From positions 12,161,584-12,225,583 of the forward strand of contig CM026398.1 of NCBI GenBank assembly GCA_014843695.1: a stretch of 64,000 nt of DNA, in the 5' to 3' direction. The notes under the pieces were generated by a model, which was not told the DNA's origin, ran no database searches, and saw nothing but the letters and a program-made list of their open reading frames with translations. Origin of the DNA: Archivesica marissinica (Eukaryota; Mollusca; Bivalvia; Venerida; Vesicomyidae). The position numbers and the translations under genes were made by a program. Below are positions 27,101 to 42,775 of this stretch, in pieces (positions within the stretch are counted from its first letter, which is position 1; each line of letters opens with the position of its first letter).

Positions 27101-30100
27101 GCACGGAAACATACCAGAGGGACACATGTGTACATATGCACGGAAACATACCAGAATGACACATGTGTACATATGCACGGAAACATACCAATGGGACACA
27201 TGTGTACATATGCACGGAAACATACCAATGGGACACATGTGTACATATGCACGGAAACATACCAGAGGGACACATGTGTACATATGCACGGAAACATACC
27301 AGAGGGACACATGTGTACATATGCACGGAAACATACCAGAATGACACATGTGTACATATGCACGGAAACATACCAGAGGGACACATGTGTACATATGCAC
27401 GGAAACATACCAGAATGACACATGTGTACATATGCACGGAAACATACCAGAGGGACACATGTGTACATATGCACGGAAACATACCAGATTGACACATGTG
27501 TACATATGCACGGAAACATACCAGAGGGACACATGTGTACATATGCACGGAAACATACAAGAGGGACACATGTGTACATATGCACGGAAACATACCAGAG
27601 GGACACATGTGTACATATGCACGCAAACATACCAGAGGGACACATGTGTACATATACGCGGAAACATACCAGAATGACACCTGTGTACATATGCACGGAA
27701 ACATACCAGAGGGACACATGTGTACATATGCACGGAAACATACCAATGGGACACATGTGTACATATGCACGGAAACATACCAATGGGACACATGTGTACA
27801 TATGCAGGGAAACATACCAATGGGACACATGTGTACATATGCGCGGAAACATACCAGAGGGACACATGTGTACATATGCACGGAAACATACCAGAATGAC
27901 ACATGTGTACATATGCGCGGAAACATACCAATGGGACACATGTGTACATATGCACGGAAACATACCAGAATGACACATGTGTACATATGCACGGAAACAT
28001 ACCAGAGGGACACATGTGTACATATGCACGGAAACATACCAGAATGACACATGTGTACATATGCACGGAAACATACCAGAGGGACACATGTGTACATATG
28101 CACGGAAACATACCAAAGTGACACATGTGTACATATGCACGGAAACATACCAGAGGGACACATGTGTACATATGCACGGAAACATACCAGATTGACACAT
28201 GTGTACATATGCACGGAAACATACCAGAATGACACATGTGTACATATGCACGGAAACATACCAGAGGGACACATGTGTACATATGCACGGAAACATACCA
28301 GAATGACACATGTGTACATATGCACGGAAACATACCAGAGGGACACATGTGTACATATGCACGGAAACATACCAGAATGACACATGTGTACATATGCACG
28401 GAAACATACCAGAGGGACACATGTGTACATATGCACGGAAACATACCAGATTGACACATGTGTACATATGCACGGAAACATACCAGAGGGACACATGTGT
28501 ACATATGCACGGAAACATACCAGAGGGACACATGTGTACATATGCACGGAAACATACCAGAGGGACACATGTGTACATATGCACGGAAACATACCAGAGG
28601 GACACATGTGTACATATGCGCGGAAACATACCAGAATGACACTGTGTACATATGCACGGAAACATACCAGAGGGACACATGTACATATGCACGGAAACAT
28701 ACCATGGGACACATGTGTACATATGCACGGAAACATACCAGAGGGACACATGTGTACATATGCACGGAAACATACCAGAGGGACACATGTGTACATATGC
28801 ACGGAAACATACCAATGGGACACATGTGTACATATGCACGGAAACATACCAGAGGGACACATGTGTACATATGCACGGAAACATACCAGAGGGACACATG
28901 TGTACATATGCACGGAAACATACCAGAGGGACACATGTGTACATATGCACGGAAACATACCAGAGGGACACATGTGTACATATGCACGGAAACATACCAA
29001 AGGGACACATGTGTACATATGCACGGAAACATACCAGAGGGACACATGTGTACATATGCACGGAAACATACCAGATTGACACATGTGTACATATGCACGG
29101 AAACATACCAGAGGGACACATGTGTACATATGCACGGAAACATACAAGAGGGACACATGTGTACATATGCACGGAAACATACCAGAGGGACACATGTGTA
29201 CATATGCACGCAAACATACCAGAGGGACACATGTGTACATATACGCGGAAACATACCAGAATGACACATGTGTACATATGCACGGAAACATACCAGAGGG
29301 ACACATGTGTACATATGCACGGAAACATACCAATGGGACACATGTGTACATATGCACGGAAACATACCAATGGGACACATGTGTACATATGCACGGAAAC
29401 ATACCAATGGGACACATGTGTACATATGCGCGGAAACATACCAGAGGGACACATGTGTACATATGCACGGAAACATACCAGAATGACACATGTGTACATA
29501 TGCGCGGAAACATACCAATGGGACACATGTGTACATATTCACGGAAACATAACAGAATGACACATGTGTACATATGCACGGAAACATACCAATGGGACAC
29601 ATGTGTACATATGCACGGAAACATACCAGAGGGACACATGTGTAAATATGCACGGAAACATACCAGAGGGACACATGTGTACATATGCACGGAAACATAT
29701 CAATGGGACATATGTGTACATATGCACGGAAACATACCAGAGGGACACATGTGTACATATGCACGGAAACATACCAGAGGGATTCATGTGTACATATGCA
29801 CGGAAACATACCAGAATGACACGTGTGTACATATGCACGGATACATACCAATGGGACACATGTGTACATATGCACGGAAACATACCAATGGGACACATGT
29901 GTACATATGCACAGAAACATACCAATGGGACACATGTGTACATATGCACGGAAACATACCAATGGGACACATGTGTACATATGCACGGAAACATACCAGA
30001 GGGACACATGTGTACATATGCACGGAAACATACCAGAGGGACACATGTGTACATATGCACGGAAACATACCAGAATGACACATGTGTAAATATGCACGGA

Positions 30101-33100
30101 AACATACCAGAATGACACATGTGTACATATGCACGGAAACATACCAGAGAGACACATGTGTACATATGCGCGGAAACATACCAGAGAGACACATGTGTAC
30201 ATATGCACGGAAACATACCAGAGAGACACATGTGTACATATGCACGGAAACATACCAATGGGACACATGTGTACATATGCACGGAAACATACCAGAGGGA
30301 CACATGTGTACATATGCGCGGAAACATACCAGAATGACACATGTGTACATATGCACGGAAACATACCAATGGGACACATATGTACATATGCACGGAAACA
30401 TACCAGAGGGACACATGTGTACATATGCACGGAAACATACCAGAGGGACACATGTGTACATATGCACGGAAACATACCTGAATGACACATGTGTACATAT
30501 GCACGGAAACATACCAATGGGACACATGTGTACATATGCACGGAAACATACCAAGGGACACATGTGTACATATGCACGGAAACATACCAGAGGGACACAT
30601 GTGTACATATGCACGGAAACATACCAGAGGGACACATGTGTACATATGCACGGAAACATACCAAAGGGACACATGTGTACATATGCACGGAAACATACCA
30701 GAGGGACACATGTGTACATATGCACGGAAACATACCAGAATGACACATGTGTACATATGCACGGAAACATACCAATGGGACACATATGCACGGAAACATA
30801 CCAGAGGGACACATGTGTACATATGCACGGAAACATACCAGAGGGACACATGTGTACATATGCACGGAAACATACCAGAATGACACATGTGTACATATGC
30901 ACGGAAACATACCAATGGGACACATGTGTACATATGCACGGAAACATACCAATGGGACACATGTGTACATATGCACGGAAACATACCAGAGGGACACATG
31001 TGTACATATGCACGGAAACATACCAGAGGGACACATGTGTACATATGCACGGAAACATACCAGAGCGACACATGTGTACATATGCACGGAAACATACCAG
31101 AGGGACACATGTGTACATATGCACGGAAACATACCAGAGGGACACATGTGTACATATGCACGGAAACATACCAATGGGACACATGTGTACATATGCACGG
31201 AAACATACCAGAGGGACACATGTGTACATATGCACGGAAACATACCAGAGGGACACATGTGTACATATGCACGGAAACATACCAGAGGGACACATGTGTA
31301 CATATGCACGGAAACATACCAGAATGACACATGTGTACATATGCACGGAAACATACCAATGGGACACATGTGTACATATGCACGGAAACATACCAGAATG
31401 ACACATGTGTACATATGCACGGAAACATACCAGAGGGACACATGTGTTCATATGCACGGAAACATATCAGAATGACACATGTGTACATATGCACGGAAAC
31501 ATACCAGAATGACACATGTGTACATATGCACAGAAACATACCAGAATGACACGTGTGTACATATGCACGGAAACATACCAGAATGACACATGTGTACATA
31601 TGCACGGAAACATACCAGAATGACACATGTGTACATATGCACGGAAACATACCAGAGGGACACATGTGTACATATGCACGGAAACATACCAGAATGACAC
31701 ATGTGTACATATGCACGGAAACATACCAGAGGGACACATGTGTACATATGCACGGAAACATACCAGAATGACACATGTGTACATATGCACGGAAACATAC
31801 CTGAATGACACATGTGTACATATGCACGGAAACATACCAGAATGACACATGTGTACATATGCACGGAAACATACCAGAATGACACATGTGTACATATGCA
31901 CAGAAACATACCAGAATGACACGTGCGTACATATGCACGCAAACATGCCAGAATGACACATGTGTACATATGCACGGAAACATACCAGAATGACACATGT
32001 GTACATATGCACAGAAACATACCAAACTGACACGTGTGTACATATGCACGGAAACATCCCATGGGGACACATGTGTACATATCCACGGAAACTTCCCAGA
32101 GGGACACCTGTGCACATATGCACGGAAACATACCAGAATGACACGTGTATACATATGCACGGAAATATACCAGAGGGACACATGTGTACATATGCACGGA
32201 AACATACCAGAGGGACACATGTGTACATATGCACGGAAACATACCAGAGGGACACATGTGTACAAATGCACGGAAACATACCAGAGGGACACATGTGTAC
32301 ATATGCACGGAAACATGCCAGAGGGACACATGTGTACATATGCACGGAAACATACCAGAGGGGCACATGTGTACATATGCACGGAAACATACCAGAGGGA
32401 CACATGTGTACATATGCACGGAAACATACCAGAGGGACACATGTGTACATATGCACGGAAACATACCATAGGGACACATGTGTACATATGCACGGACACA
32501 TACCAATGGGACACATGTGTACATATGCGCGGAAACATACCAATGGGACACATGTGTACATATGCACGGAAACATACCAATGGGACACATGTGTACATAT
32601 GCGCGGAAACATACCAGAGGGACACATGTGTACATATGCGCGGAAACATGCCAGAGGGACACGTGTGTACATATGCACGGAAACATACCAATGGGACACA
32701 TGTGTACATATGCACGGAAACATACCAGAGGGACACGTGTGTACATATGCACGGAAACATACCAATGGGACACATGTGTACATATGCGCGGAAACATACC
32801 AGAGGGACACATGTGTACATATGCACGGAAACATACCAATGGGACACATGTGTACATATGCACGGAAACATACCAGAGGGAAACATGTGTACATATGCAC
32901 GGAAACATACCAGAGGGACACATGTGTACATATGCACGGAAACATACCAGAGGGACACATGTGTACATATGCACGGAAACATACCAGAGGGACACATGTG
33001 TACATATGCACGGAAACATACCAATGGGACACATGTGTACATATGCACGGAAACATACCAATGGGACACATGTGTACATATGCACGGAAACATACCAGAG

Positions 33101-35471
33101 GGACACATGTGTACATATGCACGGAAACATACCAGTGGGATACATGTGTACATATGCACGGAAACATACCAGAATGACACGTGTGTACATATGCACGGAT
33201 ACATACCAATGGGACACATGTGTACATATGCACGGAAACATACCAGAGGGACACATGTGTACATATGCACGGAAACATACCAATGGGACACATGTGTACA
33301 TATGCACGGAAACATACCAATGGGACACATGTGTACATATGCACGGAAACATACCAGAGGGACACATGTGTACATATGCACGGAAACATACCAGTGGGAT
33401 ACATGTGTACATATGCACGGAAACATACCAGAATGACACGTGTGTACATATGCACGGATACATACCAATGGGACACATGTGTACATATGCACGGAAACAT
33501 ACCAGAGGGACACATGTGTACATATGCACGGAAACATACCAGAGGGACACATGTGTACATATGCACGGAAACATACCAGAATGACACATGTGTACATATG
33601 CACGGAAACATACCAGAGGGACACATGTGTACATATGCACGGAAACATACCAGAATGACACATGTGTACATATGCACGGAAACATACCTGAATGACACAT
33701 GTGTACATATGCACGGAAACATACCAGAATGACACATGTGTACATATGCACGGAAACATACCAGAGGGACACATGTGTCATATGCACGGAAACATACAGA
33801 ATGACACATGTGTACATATGCACGGAAACATACCAGAATGACACAACAAACACAACAAATGTGTACATATGCACGGAAACATACCAGAATGACACATGTG
33901 TACATATGCACGCAAACATACCAGAATGACACATGTGTACATATGCACGGAAACATACCAGAATGACACATGTGTACATATGCACGGAAACATACCAGAG
34001 GGACACATGTGTACATATGCACGGAAACATACCAGAATGACACATGTGTACATATGCACGGAAACATACCAGAATGACACATGTGTACATATGCACGGAA
34101 ACATACCAGAATGACACATGTGTACATATGCACGGAAACATACCAGAATGACACATGTGTACATATGCACAGAAACATACCAGAATGACACGTGCGTACA
34201 TATGCACGCAAACATGCCAGAATGACACATGTGTACATATGCACGGAAACATACCAGAATGACACATGTGTACATATGCACAGAAACATACCAAACTGAC
34301 ACGTGTGTACATATGCACGGAAACATCCCATGGGGACACATGTGTACATATGCACGGAAACTTCCCAGAGGGACACCTGTGCACATATGCACGGAAACAT
34401 ACCAGAATGACACGTGTATACATATGCACGGAAACATACCAGAGGGACACATGTGTACATATGCTCGGAAACATACCAGAGGCACACATGTGTACATATG
34501 CACGGAAACATACCAGAGGGGCACATGTGTACAAATGCACGGAAACATACCAGAGGGACACATGTGTACATATGCACGGAAACATGCCAGAGGGACACAT
34601 GTGTACATATGCACGGAAACATACCAGAGGGGCACATGTGTACATATGCACGGAAACATACCAGAGGGACACATGTGTACATATGCACGGAAACATACCA
34701 GAGGGACACATGTGTACATATGCACGGAAACATACCATAGGGACACATGTGTACATATGCACGGACACATACCAATGGGGCACATGTGTACATATGCGCG
34801 GAAACATACCAATGGGACACATGTGTACATATGCACGGAAACATACCAATGGGACACATGTGTACATATGCGCGGAAACATACCAGAGGGACACATGTGT
34901 ACATATGCGCGGAAACATGCCAGAGGGACACGTGTGTACATATGCACGGAAACATACCAATGGGACACATGTGTACATATGCACGGAAACATACTAGAGG
35001 GACACGTGTGTACATATGCACGGAAACATACCAATGGGACACATGTGTACATATGCGCGGAAACATACCAGAGGGACACATGTGTACATATGCACGGACA
35101 CATACCAGAGGGACACATGTGTACATATGCACGGACACATACCAGAGGGACACATGTGTACATATGCACGGAAACATACCAGAGGGACACATGTGTACAT
35201 ATGCACGGACACATACCAGAGGGACACATGCGTACATATGCGCGGAAACATACCAATGGGACACATGTGTACATTTGCACGGAAACATACCAGAGGGACA
35301 CGTGTGTACATATGCACGGAAACATACCAGAGGGACACATGTGTACATATGCACGGAAACATACCAGAGGGACACATGTGTACATATGCACGGAAACATA
35401 CCAGAGGGACACATGTGTACATATGCACGGAAACATACCAGAATGACACATGTGTACATATGCACGGAAAC
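24170..35471. repeat. 37-bp satellite array, about 305 copies, ends in an assembly gap
   Basis: The unit is gagggacacatgtgtacata then tgcacggaaacatacca, with variants in the first few bases (agaatgac, aatgggac, aaaggg, agattgac). Each unit carries a 21-base run of strictly alternating purine and pyrimidine plus the palindromes acacatgtgt, tgtaca and catatg. On the minus strand no phase of the unit contains a stop, so frames over 2400 codons occur, cycling through a 37-residue Cys-rich peptide; I regard these as artefacts. Larger blocks recur at offsets of about 1587, 2269, 2766 and 3724 bp. The array starts abruptly after unique DNA at 24170 and its right end lies in the N block. Confidence 0.95.
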
Positions 35472-36471
35472 NNNNNNNNNNNNNNNNNNNNNNNNNNNNN
35501 NNNNNNNNNNNNNNNNNNNNNNNNNNNNNNNNNNNNNNNNNNNNNNNNNNNNNNNNNNNNNNNNNNNNNNNNNNNNNNNNNNNNNNNNNNNNNNNNNNNN
35601 NNNNNNNNNNNNNNNNNNNNNNNNNNNNNNNNNNNNNNNNNNNNNNNNNNNNNNNNNNNNNNNNNNNNNNNNNNNNNNNNNNNNNNNNNNNNNNNNNNNN
35701 NNNNNNNNNNNNNNNNNNNNNNNNNNNNNNNNNNNNNNNNNNNNNNNNNNNNNNNNNNNNNNNNNNNNNNNNNNNNNNNNNNNNNNNNNNNNNNNNNNNN
35801 NNNNNNNNNNNNNNNNNNNNNNNNNNNNNNNNNNNNNNNNNNNNNNNNNNNNNNNNNNNNNNNNNNNNNNNNNNNNNNNNNNNNNNNNNNNNNNNNNNNN
35901 NNNNNNNNNNNNNNNNNNNNNNNNNNNNNNNNNNNNNNNNNNNNNNNNNNNNNNNNNNNNNNNNNNNNNNNNNNNNNNNNNNNNNNNNNNNNNNNNNNNN
36001 NNNNNNNNNNNNNNNNNNNNNNNNNNNNNNNNNNNNNNNNNNNNNNNNNNNNNNNNNNNNNNNNNNNNNNNNNNNNNNNNNNNNNNNNNNNNNNNNNNNN
36101 NNNNNNNNNNNNNNNNNNNNNNNNNNNNNNNNNNNNNNNNNNNNNNNNNNNNNNNNNNNNNNNNNNNNNNNNNNNNNNNNNNNNNNNNNNNNNNNNNNNN
36201 NNNNNNNNNNNNNNNNNNNNNNNNNNNNNNNNNNNNNNNNNNNNNNNNNNNNNNNNNNNNNNNNNNNNNNNNNNNNNNNNNNNNNNNNNNNNNNNNNNNN
36301 NNNNNNNNNNNNNNNNNNNNNNNNNNNNNNNNNNNNNNNNNNNNNNNNNNNNNNNNNNNNNNNNNNNNNNNNNNNNNNNNNNNNNNNNNNNNNNNNNNNN
36401 NNNNNNNNNNNNNNNNNNNNNNNNNNNNNNNNNNNNNNNNNNNNNNNNNNNNNNNNNNNNNNNNNNNNNNN
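35472..36471. other. Assembly gap of exactly 1000 N between two different satellites
   Basis: A run of 1000 N. The left flank is the 37-bp satellite, the right flank the 40/51-bp satellite; neither shows a border with unique DNA. True size and content are unknown. Confidence 0.99.
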
Positions 36472-39400
36472 CCGATCCCCACGACATGTACACATGTACC
36501 ACCACACTATGGTATTACATGACCGATCCCCACGACATGTACACATGCACCACCACACTATGGCGATCCCCACGACATGTACACATGCACCACCACACTA
36601 TGGTACTACATGACCGATCCCAACGACATGTACACATGCACCACCACACTATGGCGATACATGACCGATCCCCACGACATGTACACATGCACCACCACAC
36701 TATGGCGATCCCCACGACATGTACACATGCACCACCACACTATGGCGATCCCCACGACATGTACACATGCACCACCACACTATGGTATTACATGACCGAT
36801 CCCCACGACATGTACACATGCACCACCACACTATGGCGATCCCCACGACATGTACACATGCACCACCACACTATGGCGATCCCCACGACATGTACACATG
36901 CACCACCACACTATGGCGATCCCCACGACATGTACACATGCACCACCACACTATGGCGATCCCCACGACATGTACACATGCACCACCACACTATGGCGAT
37001 CCCCACGACATGTACACATGCACCACCACACTATGGCGATCCCCACGACATGTACACATGCACCACCACACTATGGCGATCCCCACGACATGTACACATG
37101 CACCACCACACTATGGCGATCCCCACGACATGTACACATGCACCACCACACTATGGCGATCCCCACGACATGTACACATGCACCACCACACTATGGTATA
37201 CATGACCGATCCCCACGACATGTACACATGCACCACCACACTATGGTATTACATGACCGATCCCACGACATGTACACATGCACCACCACACTATGGCATT
37301 ACATGACCGATCCCCACGACATGTACACATGCACCACCACACTATGGCGATCCCCACGACATGTACACATGCACCACCACACTATGGCGATCCCCACGAC
37401 ATGTACACATGCACCACCACACTATGGTATTACATGACCGATCCCCACGACATGTACACATGCACCACCACACTATGGCGATCCCACGACATGTACACAT
37501 GCACCACCACACTATGGCGATCCCCACGACATGTACACATGCACCACCACACTATGGCGATACATGACGATCCCCACGACATGTACACATGCACCACCAC
37601 ACTATGGCGATCCCCACGACATGTACACATGCACCACCACACTATGGCGATCCCCACGACATGTACACATGCACCACCACACTATGGCAATCCCCACGAC
37701 ATGTACACATGCACCACCACACTATGGCGATCCCCACGACATGTACACATGCACCACCACACTATGGCGATCCCCACGACATGTACACATGCACCACCAC
37801 ATTATGGCAATCCCCACGACATGTACACATGCACCACCACACTATGGCGATACACGACCGATCCCCACGACATGTACACATGTACCACCACACTATGGTA
37901 TTACATGACCGATCCCCACGACATGTACACATGCACCATCACACTATGGCGATCCCCACGGCATGTACACATGCACCACCACACTATAGTACTACATGAC
38001 CGATCCCCACGACATGTACACATGCACCACCACACTATGGCGATACATGACCGATCCCCACGACATGTACACATGCACCACCACACTATGGCGATCCCCA
38101 CGACATGTACACATGCACCACCACACTATGGCGATCCCCACGACATGTACACATGCACCACCACACTATGGCGATCCCCGCGACATGTACACATGCACCA
38201 CCACACTATGGCGATACATGACCGATCCCCACGACATGTACACATGTACCACCACACTATGGTATTACATGACCGATCCCCACGACATGTACACATGCAC
38301 CACCACACTATGGCGATCCCCACGACATGTACACATGCACCACCACACTATGGTACTACATGACCGATCCCAACGACATGTACACATGCACCACCACACT
38401 ATGGCGATACATGACCGATCCCCACGACATGTACACATGCACCACCACACTATGGCGATCCCCACGACATGTACACATGCACCACCACACTATGGCGATC
38501 CCCACGACATGTACACATGCACCACCACACTATGGTATTACATGACCGATCCCCACGACATGTACACATGCACCACCACACTATGGCGATCCCCACGACA
38601 TGTACACATGCACCACCACACTATGGCGATCCCCACGACATGTACACATGCACCACCACACTATGGCGATCCCCACGACATGTACACATGCACCACCACA
38701 CTATGGCGATCCCCACGACATGTACACATGCACCACCACACTATGGTGATCCCCACGACATGTACACATGCACCACCACACTATGGCGATCCCCACGACA
38801 TGTACACATGCACCACCACACTATGGCGATCCCCACGACATGTACACATGCACCACCACACTATGGCGATCCCCACGACATGTACACATGCACCACCACA
38901 CTATGGCGATCCCCACGACATGTACACATGCACCACCACACTATGGTATTACATGACCGATCCCCATGACATGTACACATGCACCACCACACTATGGTAT
39001 TACATGACCGATCCCCACGACATGTACACATGCACCACCACACTATGGTATTACATGACCGATCCCCACGACATGTACACATGCACCATCACACTATGGT
39101 ATTACATGACCGATCCCCACGACATGTACACATGCACCACCACACTATGGTATTACATGACCGATCCGCACGACATGTACACATGCACCACCACACTATG
39201 GTATTACATGACCGATCCCCACAACACGTACACATGCACCACCACACTATGGTATTACATGACCGATCCCCACGACATGTACACATGCACCACCACACTA
39301 TGGCGATCCCCACGACATGTACACATGCACCACCACACTATGGCGATCCCCACGACATGTACACATGCACCACCACACTATGGCGATCCCCACGACATGT

Positions 39401-42240
39401 ACACATGCACCACCACACTATGGCGATCCCCACTACTTGTACACATGCACCACCACACTATGGCGATACATGACCGATCCCCACGACATGTACACATGCA
39501 CCACCACACTATGGTATTACATGACCGATCCCCACGACATGTACACATGCACCACCACACTATGGTATTACATGACCGATCCCCACGACATGTACACATG
39601 CACCATCACACTATGGCGATCCCCACGACATGTACACATGCACCACCACACTATGGTATTACATGACCGATCCCCACGACATGTACATATGCACCACCAC
39701 ACTATGGTATTACATGACCGATCCCCACGACATGTACACATGCACCACCACACTATGGCGATACATGACCGATCCCCACAACATGTACACATGCACCACC
39801 ACACTATGGTATTACATGACCGATCCCCACGAAAAGTACACATGCACCACCATACTATGGCGATCCCCACGACATGTACACATGCACCACCACACTATGG
39901 CGATCCCCACGACATGTACACATGCACCACCACACTATGGCGATCCCCACAACATGTACACATGCACCACCACACTATGGTATTACATGACCGATCCCCA
40001 CGACATGTACACATGCACCACCACACTATGGCGATCCCCACGACATGTACACATGCACCACCACACTATGGCGATCCCCACGACATGTACACATGCACCA
40101 ACCACCACACTATGGCGATCCCCACGACATGTACACATGTACCACCACACTATGGCGATCCCCACGACATGTACACATGCACCACCACACTATGGCGATC
40201 CCCACGACATGTACACATGCACCACCACACTATGGCGATCCCCACGACATGTACACATACACCACCACACAATGGCGATCCCCACGACATGTACACATGC
40301 ACCACCACACTATGGCGATCCCCACGACATGTACACATGCACCACCACACTATGGCGATCCCTACGACATGTACACATGCACCACCACACTATGGCGATC
40401 CCCACGACATGTACACATGCACCACCACACTATGGCGATCCCCACGACATGTACACATGCACCACCACACTATGGCGATCCCCACGACATGTACACATGC
40501 ACCACCACATTATGGCGATCCCCACGACATGTACACATGCACCACCACACTATGGCGATACATGACCGATCCCCACGACATGTACACATGTACCACCACA
40601 CTATGGTATTACATGACCGATCCCCACGACATGTACACATGCACCATCACACTATAGCGATACATGACCGATCCCCACGACATGTACACATGCACCATCA
40701 CACTATGGTATTACATGACCGATCCCCATGAAAAGTACACATGCACCATCACACTATGGTATTACATGACCGATCCCCACGACATGTACACATGCACCAC
40801 CACACTATGGCGATCCCCACGACATGTACACATGCACCACCACACTATGGCGATCCCCACGACATGTACACATGCACCACCACACTATGGTATTACATGA
40901 CCGATCCCCACGACATGTACACATGCACCACCACACTATGGCGATCCCCACGACATGTAACCATGCACCACCACACTATGGTATTACATGACCGATCCCC
41001 ACGACATGTACACATGCACCATCACACTATGGCGATACATGACCGATCCCCACGACATGTACACATGCACCATCACACTATGGTATTACATGACCGATCC
41101 CCACGAAAAGTACACATGCACCATCACACTATGGTATTACATGACCGATCCCCACGACATGTACACATGCACCACCACACTATGGCGATCCCCACGACAT
41201 GTACACATGCACCACCACACTATGGCGATCCCCACGACATGTACACATGCACCACCACACTATGGTATTACATGACCGATCCCCACGACATGTACACATG
41301 CACCACCACACTATGGTATTACATGACCGATCCCCACGACATGTACACATGCACCACCACACTATGGTATTACATGACCGATCCCCACGACATGTACACA
41401 TGCACCACCACACTATGGCGATCCCCACGACATGTACACATGCACCACCACACTATGGCGATCCCCACGACATGTACACATGCACCACCACACTATGGCG
41501 ATCCCCACGACATGTACACATGCACCACCACACTATGGCGATCCCCACGACATGTACACATGCACCACCACACTATGGCGATCCCCACGACATGTACACA
41601 TGCACCACCACACTATGGCGATCCCCACGACATGTACACATGCACCACCACACTATGGCGATCCCCACGACATGTACACATGCACCACCACACTATGGCG
41701 ATACATGACCGATCCCCACGACATGTACACATGTACCACCACACTATGGTATTACATGACCGATCCCCACGACATGTACACATGCACCACCACACTATGG
41801 TACTACATGACCGATCCCCACGACATGTACCACCACACTATGGCGATACATGACCGATCCCCACGACATGTACCACCACACTATGGCGATACATGACCGA
41901 TCCCCACGACATGCACCACCACACTATGGCGATACATGACCGATCCCCACGACATGTACACATGCACCACCACACTATGGCGATACATGACCGATCCCCA
42001 CGACATGTACACATGCACCACCACACTATGGCGATCCCCACGACATGTACACATGCACCACCACACTATGGCGATCCCCACGACATGTACACATGCACCA
42101 CCACACTATGGCGATCCCCACGACATGTACACATGCACCACCACACTATGGCGATCCCCACGACATGTACACATGCACCACCACACTATGGCGATCACCA
42201 CGACATGTACACATGCAACACCACACTATGTCATTACATA
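36472..42240. repeat. 40/51-bp satellite array, about 135 copies
   Basis: The basic 40-bp unit is gatccccacgacatgtacac then atgcaccaccacactatggc. A 51-bp form adds attacatgacc (or atacatgacc) after ctatgg. The two forms are interspersed in runs, giving a higher-order pattern; a block of about 730 bp at the gap edge recurs 1750 bp downstream. Units with acatgtaccacc in place of acatgcaccacc mark the same position in several higher-order copies. Near 41820-41930 three successive units lack about 8 to 10 internal bases. The right edge is clean: the last unit decays (caacaccacactatgtcatt) into unique DNA at about 42240. Confidence 0.95.
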
Positions 42241-42775
42241 TTTGAACGAATGAAAGACTTTATTTATAGAGGATAACACAATTAGTTTAGAAAAACTTTG
42301 AGACCCTCTTTTTTTTTTTAGTTCAAGTATCATAAAATTCCACAATTTGGTTACGGAGAACCTAACCCTAACCCTGGCTTGGATAGTCACACGCACTGAC
42401 AAACCAAAGCAATCCTTTGCCAAAATGGCGGGGCATAATGTGTGGTCCACAGTCACTCACAAATAAGCAGTCACCAAGTTGACAAGTGACCTCTAACTTT
42501 CCAAATGACCTGTGAATACGTTATCTAAAATACAGTAACCTTTGCCAATAAATAGTACAGTGTAACATTCATATATATCAAAATAAAATTTAGTCTCTGT
42601 GGGATTTGATTAAACTAACACTGAATCTATTCTTAATGTAGTCATCATATATTCAAATCATATACAAGTACCCATCATGGAAACGTCAACTGCCTGTTCA
42701 ATGGGCAGATTCTCATTAATATTCATGATGGTTTCCATGGCCGCATACTGGGGAAATAAACACAAGGGTGCAAAA
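42241..42775. other. Unique AT-rich stretch between arrays
   Basis: Contains an 11-base T run (42309-42319) and cctaaccctaaccctgg, which holds only two telomere-like units. No exon with splice sites was seen on either strand. Confidence 0.55.

Noticed and set aside
24161..31441. A minus-strand open frame of about 2400 codons and several others above 1000 codons
   Set aside because: The frames follow the 37-bp (and elsewhere 40-bp) satellites, whose units lack stops in all phases of one strand. All three minus-strand frames are open together, and the peptides only repeat the unit.
1..42240. CRISPR array interpretation of the regular repeats
   Set aside because: Units are head-to-tail without variable spacers, and the exons, introns and SINEs show a eukaryotic genome.
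24170..42240. Hammerhead ribozyme encoded in the satellites (as in some animal satellite families)
   Set aside because: The 37-bp unit has ggaaac, but I found no ctganga core in the consensus of any large array on either strand.
42361..42377. Interstitial telomere repeat (cctaaccctaaccctgg)
   Set aside because: Only two units are present; chance is sufficient to explain it.
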